64,000 nt of DNA from JACMQW01 sp964536965 (GTDB lineage Bacteria > Bdellovibrionota > UBA1018). Below, piece after piece: positions 58,889 to 64,000 of the stretch (positions within the stretch are counted from its first letter, which is position 1; each line of letters begins with the position of its first letter). Made by a program: the position numbers and the translations under genes. The DNA is taken from assembly GCA_964536965.1 (NCBI GenBank), contig CAZIAL010000014.1, forward strand, positions 1 to 64,000, given 5' to 3'. The notes below the pieces were generated by a model that worked only from the letters and a program-made list of their open reading frames with translations, searched no databases and was not told the origin of the DNA.

Positions 58889-60235
58889 ATGAGCCTATTT
58901 CCCTCCCCTTCGCATCGCTACTCGCTCGAAATTTCCGACCCCAGCGGCGAGACCCGTCGCATCGACCTTCCCCAGAAGGGAATCGCCAGAATCGGGCGCG
59001 CCGAGGGCTACGAAATCGCCCTGCGGGATCCGACCTTACCCGCCTCCTGCGGAGCCCTGCACTTCGGAGAAACGGCGGGCGATTCCGGCGCCTGGCTAAA
59101 GCTCGAAGCGTCGGCGCCCGAAGCGCGGCTCGCCACGATCCCCGTGCGCGAATGTTTCGTTCCCCTCGAAACCGGTTTCGAACTCGGGGAAACGAAATTC
59201 CGTATCGTCCCGCGGATCGGCGCGCCCGCCCTGCCCCCGACGCCGCGTTCGGTCCGCGCATGGCGAACCGCTTCGGAATCCGGAACGCAGCTTCTCTGGA
59301 CGACGAAAAAAGCCGCCGCGACTCCGCTCTCGATCTACATCGCGGGCGAAACCGGCACCGGGAAGGAAGTCATCGCCGGACTCCTGCACGCCTGGAGCGA
59401 GCGGGCTGGAGCGCCCTTCGTCCCGCTCCACTGCGGGGCGCTCGCGCCTTCGCTGGCCGAAAGCGAGCTCTTCGGCCATCTGAAGGGCGCCTTTACCGGC
59501 GCCCACACCCAGCGCGCAGGGGCTCTGCTGGCCGCCCATGGCGGCACGCTCTTTCTGGACGAAGTGGGCGATCTTTCGCTCGAACTCCAGGTGAAGCTGC
59601 TTCGTTTTCTGGAAAACGGGGAAATTCGCCAGGTCGGCAGCGACCAGATCCGCCACGCGGATGTCCGCGTCGTCTGCGCGACCCACTTGCCGCTGAAGAA
59701 GTTGGTCGATGAGGGAAAATTCCGGCGTGATCTGTATTACCGGCTCGCGTCGGTCACGATCGAAATCCCCACGCTTCGATCCCGCCCCGCCGATATCGCG
59801 CAACTCGCCCGCGAGTTCGCCGCGGAACTCGGGAAAACGGTCGCTCCCCGCACGCTCCTTCGCCTCCAGGCCTACTCCTGGCCGGGGAATGTGCGCGAGC
59901 TCCGTCACGCGATCGAACGGGCGGCCGGACTTTCCGGGCCTTTCCAGCCGATTCTCGGCGACGAGGCCTTCGAGTTCCTCTTCGCGGGGGAATCCCTGGA
60001 AGCGGGCGAAGGATTCGTCGCGGGACGTCTCGCCGATGGAATGCTCACCCTGGAAGAAATGGAACGCGTGATGATCCTGCGGGCGCTCCAGCTTTCGTTC
60101 GGCAATCGCGCGGATGCGGCGAAGGTCCTCGGCGTGGCGCGCAGCACGCTTTTCGAAATGCTGAAACGGCATGGAATCGAAGGCCCGCGGGCGGAACTGC
60201 TCAAGCGAAAACGCGCGGCGCGTACGGCGGCCTAG
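58889..60235 (+). CDS. FHA-domain sigma-54-dependent transcriptional activator
   Basis: A 448-residue regulator started at ATG 58889, with AAAGGA upstream. The N-terminal forkhead-associated-type domain (GIARIGRAEGYEIALRDPTL) would bind phosphothreonine. The AAA+ domain has the Walker A GETGTGKE (about residue 152), the sigma-54 contact loop GAFTGA (about 200), the Walker B LFLDEVGDLS, and YSWPGNVRELRHAIERA. A Fis-type helix-turn-helix ends the protein (NRADAAKVLGVARSTLFEML). The FHA input replaces the usual receiver domain and implies control by a Ser/Thr kinase. Confidence 0.92.
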   Translation: MSLFPSPSHRYSLEISDPSGETRRIDLPQKGIARIGRAEGYEIALRDPTLPASCGALHFGETAGDSGAWLKLEASAPEARLATIPVRECFVPLETGFELGETKFRIVPRIGAPALPPTPRSVRAWRTASESGTQLLWTTKKAAATPLSIYIAGETGTGKEVIAGLLHAWSERAGAPFVPLHCGALAPSLAESELFGHLKGAFTGAHTQRAGALLAAHGGTLFLDEVGDLSLELQVKLLRFLENGEIRQVGSDQIRHADVRVVCATHLPLKKLVDEGKFRRDLYYRLASVTIEIPTLRSRPADIAQLAREFAAELGKTVAPRTLLRLQAYSWPGNVRELRHAIERAAGLSGPFQPILGDEAFEFLFAGESLEAGEGFVAGRLADGMLTLEEMERVMILRALQLSFGNRADAAKVLGVARSTLFEMLKRHGIEGPRAELLKRKRAARTAA

Positions 60236-60255
60236 TTACCTTCGTTCGCCCGGTT

Positions 60256-60927
60256 CTAACTGACGATAAACCGAGGAAAGAGGACCTCGATGATCGTGCC
60301 CTTGATCTCGCGCTGTTCGAGGAGGCGATTCAGGGCGTCCCGAATTTCCTCGCGAAACGCTTTCTTCCCACCGGTCGACAGGATCTTATCCCGATCGGTG
60401 GGAGTGAAAAGCGGGCCGAGCTCTCCGCGAGCGCGGTCGACATTCGACTTGATCCATTCGCAGGCTTCGATGTCGCTGCAGGCGACGACGATCTCCATCT
60501 CGGCGGCGCGGAGCCCGGAAGAACGAGTCACCCCTTCTTCCTCCCGCAGCTCGAGCGTGAAGGTGCCGAGGGTCTGGTACGGCGGCGGTTCCTGCGCCCG
60601 ACGAAGTTCTTCCGCTCGCGCTTTCTCGGCGGCGGCGATTTCGGCCGCGGCCGCGAGTTCCAGCCGCTGGCGCTCGCGATCGCGCACGACGTATTGGCCG
60701 AAAAGGTAGAACGTGATGCCCACGCCGACCAGCGAAAGATAAAAGACGACGGACATCCGCCGCGTCGGGAAGTCCGGAGACCGAAGGCCGCGCCACGCCT
60801 CGACGAAACCCTCTTTCAGCTGCCCCGGGACGAGGGCGAGCGCTTTCAGGAATCCGACCAGCATTCCGGCCAGGGTTTTCATCACTCCGCGCGAGGCGGA
60901 CTGGAGCATTTCCTTAGGCGATTCCAC
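60256..60927 (-). CDS. FliL-like membrane protein
   Basis: A 223-residue protein with a cytoplasmic N-terminal region, one transmembrane helix (MSVVFYLSLVGVGITFYLFG), an Ala/Glu/Arg coiled coil, and a periplasmic FliL-type domain: LGTFTLELREEEGVTRSS, AEMEIVVACSDIEACEWIKS, then REEIRDALNRLLEQREIKGT and VLFPRFIVS. FliL stabilises flagellar stators, but no flagellar gene lies in the window. The long N-terminal portion (about 75 residues) is more than the usual FliL has. It may serve a motility or envelope complex. Confidence 0.75.
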   Translation of the reverse strand: MESPKEMLQSASRGVMKTLAGMLVGFLKALALVPGQLKEGFVEAWRGLRSPDFPTRRMSVVFYLSLVGVGITFYLFGQYVVRDRERQRLELAAAAEIAAAEKARAEELRRAQEPPPYQTLGTFTLELREEEGVTRSSGLRAAEMEIVVACSDIEACEWIKSNVDRARGELGPLFTPTDRDKILSTGGKKAFREEIRDALNRLLEQREIKGTIIEVLFPRFIVS

Positions 60928-60946
60928 TCCTTAGAGTGTGAACGAC

Positions 60947-61396
60947 TTACTGGAGCTCTTCAACTTTATAGACGACGTGAGTGGACTCCCCGACCCAGGG
61001 AAGTTTCGCATACCGTTCGTGATAGAAAAGTTTCACGCGCTTATTCGTCTCGATCGCCTGGTTCATCGCCTGGAGGAGCGCCTCGTCCTTTTCCGCGCTG
61101 AAATACCAGATACGAGTCGAAACTCCCGTTCCTCCGCCCGAAGCCGGATCCACGCTCGTTTCGATCATCCCCTGGGTCAGCTCCCCTTCATACGTTTTGA
61201 GGAGGAAACCCTTCTTCGAAATTTTCTGGATGGTGCCTACCCGAAACCCTTCGCTATAACTCGCGAACATCAGGAAGGCGATCGTCGCCGCCCCGATCAC
61301 GAGCACGATCAGGATCAGAGTCAGGAAGGTCTTCTTGGCTCCGCGGGCGAAGGCGCCCCGCACTCGCGAGCCGGGGGTCATGGGGGATGTTTCCAT
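60947..61396 (-). CDS. Membrane-anchored protein, 6-phosphogluconate-dehydrogenase-misnamed type
   Basis: A 149-residue protein with one N-terminal transmembrane helix (KTFLTLILIVLVIGAATIAF) and an extracytoplasmic domain (RVGTIQKISKKGFLLKTYEG, ELTQGMIETSVDPASGGG, IWYFSAEKDEALLQAMNQAI, VKLFYHERYAKLPWVGESTH). The pattern resembles a conserved small membrane protein family often mislabelled as 6-phosphogluconate dehydrogenase. Function unknown. It lies 19 bases upstream of the FliL-like gene, on the same strand. Confidence 0.65.
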   Translation of the reverse strand: METSPMTPGSRVRGAFARGAKKTFLTLILIVLVIGAATIAFLMFASYSEGFRVGTIQKISKKGFLLKTYEGELTQGMIETSVDPASGGGTGVSTRIWYFSAEKDEALLQAMNQAIETNKRVKLFYHERYAKLPWVGESTHVVYKVEELQ

Positions 61397-61525
61397 GCGC
61401 GAAAGATACCGTGCTGATGAAGAGTGTCAATCCATGTGTTCCTCCAATCCGGACTGCATTCATTCATTATGCCGCTCTGCGTGATCGTCGCTTCCGGCAT
61501 TCGGCCATGCTAACCTCCAAGGCCC

Positions 61526-62548
61526 ATGGAAGCCTTTTACGAATTCGAGAAACCCATTGTTCTTCTTGAGAAAAAACTCGCCGACCTTCGCCAGCTCTCG
61601 AAAGAAGAAGGCATGGACTTCAAAAACGAAATCCAGTCCCTCGAGAAAAAAGTCGCGAAGCTGATCGAAGACACCTACGCAAATCTCTCCGCTTGGCAGC
61701 TGGTCCAAGTCTCCCGCCACCCGAACCGGCCCTACACCCGCGACTTCGTGGACGCCCTCTTCACGGATTTCCTGGAACTTTCGGGCGATCGAAATTTCGC
61801 CGACGACCAGGCGATTCTGGGCGGCACCGCGCTCTGGGACCTGGGCGGCTCGCAGGGGAAAATTCCCGTCATGATCATCGGCCACCAAAAGGGCCGTTCG
61901 ACGAAGCAGAAGATGGAACGGAACTTCGGAATGGCGAAGCCCGAAGGATACCGAAAGGCGATGCGCCTGATGGAGCTCGCGTCCCGCGCCCAGATGCCGA
62001 TCATCACCTTCATCGATACGCCCGGAGCCTATCCCGGACTCGACGCCGAAGAACGCGGACAAGCCCAGGCCGTCGCGGAATCCATCCGCATGATGTTCGG
62101 ACTCGAAGTTCCGGTGGTCGCGCTCGTGATCGGCGAAGGCGGCTCGGGTGGCGCGCTCGCGATCGGGGTCGCCGACAAGGTCCTGATGATGGAATACTCC
62201 ACCTATTCCGTCATTTCGCCGGAGAGCTGCGCCTCGATTCTCTGGAATAACTCGGGACTCGCCGAACGCGCGGCCGAGAAGCTGAAAATGAACCCGAAGG
62301 ATCTCGTCGAACTCGGCGTCGTCGACGCCACGATCCCGGAACCCCTGGGGGGCGCGCACCGTGACTGGGCCGGGACATTCGAAAACGTCCGCAAAGGTCT
62401 CGCGAAACACTTCAACCCGCTCGTGAAAACGCAGGCGAAGGCGACGAATACGAAAAAACTCATGGCCGATCGCTACGCCAAGTTCCGCGAGATGGGCGAA
62501 GGGGCCCTGGCGCGTATTCGCGAACGGAGCGAGGAGCGCACGCAGTGA
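61526..62548 (+). CDS. accA: Acetyl-CoA carboxylase carboxyltransferase subunit alpha
   Basis: A 340-residue subunit of the enzyme that makes malonyl-CoA for fatty-acid synthesis. The core is strongly conserved: ARHPNRPYTRDF-like (VSRHPNRPYTRDFVDALFTD), GHQKGRSTKQKMERNFGMAK, IITFIDTPGAYPGLDAEERG, VIGEGGSGGALAIGVADKVL and MMEYSTYSVISPESCASILW. The length is slightly above the usual 319 residues. It overlaps the next gene by four bases (GTGA), forming one unit with yicC and gmk. Confidence 0.96.
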   Translation: MEAFYEFEKPIVLLEKKLADLRQLSKEEGMDFKNEIQSLEKKVAKLIEDTYANLSAWQLVQVSRHPNRPYTRDFVDALFTDFLELSGDRNFADDQAILGGTALWDLGGSQGKIPVMIIGHQKGRSTKQKMERNFGMAKPEGYRKAMRLMELASRAQMPIITFIDTPGAYPGLDAEERGQAQAVAESIRMMFGLEVPVVALVIGEGGSGGALAIGVADKVLMMEYSTYSVISPESCASILWNNSGLAERAAEKLKMNPKDLVELGVVDATIPEPLGGAHRDWAGTFENVRKGLAKHFNPLVKTQAKATNTKKLMADRYAKFREMGEGALARIRERSEERTQ

Positions 62549-63474
62549 AAAAGACGGCGGGCATCCTTTCGATGACCGGATTCGGCTCCGCCGAAGGCAC
62601 CATCGCGGGGCAAAAGTTCCGCGCGGAAGCGAAGTCGGTGAATCACCGGTTTCTCGACCTGAAACTTCGCCTCCCTCGGGAATTCCAGGCGGCGGAAAGC
62701 GCCGTGAAAGCCCTCGTACAGTCCCGTTTCTCCCGCGGGGCGATCGAACTGAAGGTCGAGCGGATCGCGGAGACGGCGGACGCGGGCGCGAGTCGCGTGG
62801 ACCTCGCTCTCGATACGGAGCTCGCGAAGCGCTACCTCGAGAAAATCCGAGAGCTCGGCTCGAAACTAGGGGTGGCAGGCGATATTTCGCTGCGCGACCT
62901 CGCCGCGTTTCCGGACGTCCTGACTCGCTCGTCGGGCGAAATTTCGGCCGAGCAGACCTGGAAAGAACTCGAACCATTGGTGGTCCGCGCGCTCGACTCG
63001 CTTCTCGAGATGCGGAAACACGAGGGCGCGACCCTCGGAAAGATTCTGTCGGAGGCGGCGTCGGAGCTTGAAACGACGATCGCTTCCCTACGCGAAAAAA
63101 GAAAGGCCGTCGCCGGGAAGTATCCAGAACGCATCCGTGAAAAGATCCGCGCGATCTTCGAAAGTTATCCCCTCCCCGAGGGCAACATCCAGGCGGTGCT
63201 CGAATCCCGGATTAGCCAAGAGCTCGCGCTGATCGCCGATCGCACCGACATCGAAGAAGAGCTCGTGCGATTCCACGGCCATATCGGACATCTGCGGAAA
63301 ATCCTGGCCGAGGGCGGGCAGGCCGGACGGAAACTCGATTTCGTCATCCAGGAACTCGGCCGCGAGATCAACACCCTCGGCAACAAGGCCCAAGACTACG
63401 TGATGAGCGAAGAGGTCGTCGCCTCGAAGGTCCGACTCGAACAGCTCCGTGAGCAGGTGATGAACCTCGAATGA
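62545..63474 (+). CDS. yicC: YicC/YloC-family endoribonuclease
   Basis: A 309-residue protein. The conserved N-terminal ILSMTGFGSAEGTIAGQKF, then VNHRFLDLKLRLPREFQAAE, and the C-terminal DUF1732 domain (RISQELALIADRTDIEEELV, GRKLDFVIQELGREINTLGN) identify the family, which includes an RNA endonuclease in E. coli. I chose the GTG at 62545 since GAGGAG precedes it and it overlaps the accA stop; the ATG at 62572 is an alternative. Its stop overlaps the gmk ATG. Confidence 0.92.
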   Translation: MKKTAGILSMTGFGSAEGTIAGQKFRAEAKSVNHRFLDLKLRLPREFQAAESAVKALVQSRFSRGAIELKVERIAETADAGASRVDLALDTELAKRYLEKIRELGSKLGVAGDISLRDLAAFPDVLTRSSGEISAEQTWKELEPLVVRALDSLLEMRKHEGATLGKILSEAASELETTIASLREKRKAVAGKYPERIREKIRAIFESYPLPEGNIQAVLESRISQELALIADRTDIEEELVRFHGHIGHLRKILAEGGQAGRKLDFVIQELGREINTLGNKAQDYVMSEEVVASKVRLEQLREQVMNLE

Positions 63475-64000
63475 GCGGGCATAGCGGGCACTCGGCAAAT
63501 CCGAAACTGATCGTGATCTCCGCGCCCTCGGGCACGGGAAAGACGACGCTCTGCGCGCGTCTCCTCCGCGAGGTCCCCGAACTGATGCTCTCCATTTCGA
63601 CGACCACGCGGGCACCTCGGGGCCAGGAGAAACACGGCGAAGCCTACTTCTTCACGACGCCGGAGGAGTTTCGCCGACTGATCGACGCGGGTCGCTTCGC
63701 CGAGTGGGCCGACGTCCATGGGAACTTCTACGGAACGACGAAGGACTTCGTTGAAAAGGCCTTCGCCGGCGGGAAATCCCTTCTCCTCGACATCGACGTC
63801 CAGGGCGCCGAACAACTTCGCCGAAGCTACCCCGCGGAAACCGTCCGCATTTTCCTCAAGCCGCCCTCGATGGAAGAACTCGAGCGCCGGCTCCGGGCCC
63901 GCGGCACGGACTCCGAGGAAAGCATCGCGAAGCGCATGCGGGGCGCGGCGAAGGAAATCGCCGAAATGGACCGCTTCGATCATGTGATCGTGAATGACGA
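63471..64000 (+). CDS. gmk: Guanylate kinase (partial, 3' end outside window)
   Basis: About 176 residues are visible of an enzyme that phosphorylates GMP to GDP, normally about 200 residues. Seen: the P-loop LIVISAPSGTGKTTLCARLL, the GMP-binding block SISTTTRAPRGQEKHGEAYF, WADVHGNFYGTT, LLLDIDVQGAEQLRR, and the lid region ERRLRARGTDSEESIAKRM. It overlaps the yicC stop (ATGA). In many genomes rpoZ follows, which cannot be checked here. Confidence 0.95.
   Translation, partial: MSGHSGHSANPKLIVISAPSGTGKTTLCARLLREVPELMLSISTTTRAPRGQEKHGEAYFFTTPEEFRRLIDAGRFAEWADVHGNFYGTTKDFVEKAFAGGKSLLLDIDVQGAEQLRRSYPAETVRIFLKPPSMEELERRLRARGTDSEESIAKRMRGAAKEIAEMDRFDHVIVND

Overview
The window looks like a GC-rich Gram-negative chromosome carrying two less GC-rich accessory islands. 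Outer-membrane phospholipase A, a porin-like barrel, several lipoproteins, a cyclic glucan synthase and a tRNA aminocarboxypropyltransferase all fit a cell with an outer membrane. Gene style (Arg/Glu/Ser-rich coding, many small secreted orphans, an isolated FliL protein, an FHA/sigma-54 activator) suggests Bdellovibrionota or another former deltaproteobacterial group. This assignment is an inference and no marker in the window settles it.

Layout. 1-5034: the amino-terminal 1678 residues of a giant cyclic beta-1,2-glucan synthase, minus strand, running off the left edge. 5230-9114: a metal (probably zinc) uptake cluster with a small His/Cys periplasmic protein, a barrel, a binding protein, a membrane permease and a lipoprotein, but no ATPase. 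9126-13221: a beta-propeller protein, a small membrane protein and a cation P-type ATPase. 13491-21410: accessory island 1, with two different IS3-family elements that use -1 frameshifting, a small L7/L12-like gene between them, a mercury-resistance operon led by its own merR, a frameshifted small gene, a 56-residue membrane protein and many hairpins. It ends at an initiator tRNA gene.

21619-41777: core genes. These are a hemerythrin, a three-gene xanthine dehydrogenase operon, DTW protein plus Tgt, small stress-type proteins, an ABC-F ATPase whose second ATP site looks degenerate, a hybrid histidine kinase with a THI5/NMT1-type sensor, a convergent pair of secreted phosphatase-like and kinase-like proteins, a radical SAM protein, PldA, a GDT1-family transporter, an azurin-like protein and a DCC protein.

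41824-53300: accessory island 2, beginning at tRNA-Leu(CAA). A serine recombinase reads straight through the tRNA gene on the other strand. Behind it lie about 1 kb of dense large palindromes, a second truncated recombinase cut by an IS3-family (IS407-group type) element, several secreted orphans, a divergent LysR/MFS pair and a ParB/sulfiredoxin-like protein.

53452-64000: core genes again. These are a trypsin-like protease, a serine hydrolase, LD-carboxypeptidase, EngB, an FHA-sigma54 regulator, FliL, and accA-yicC-gmk, the last running off the right edge.

The strongest candidates for new biology are the palindrome cluster behind the tRNA-Leu recombinase, the secreted phosphatase-like/kinase-like pair at 35.8-38.1 kb, and the hidden frameshifted and very small genes around the mer operon.
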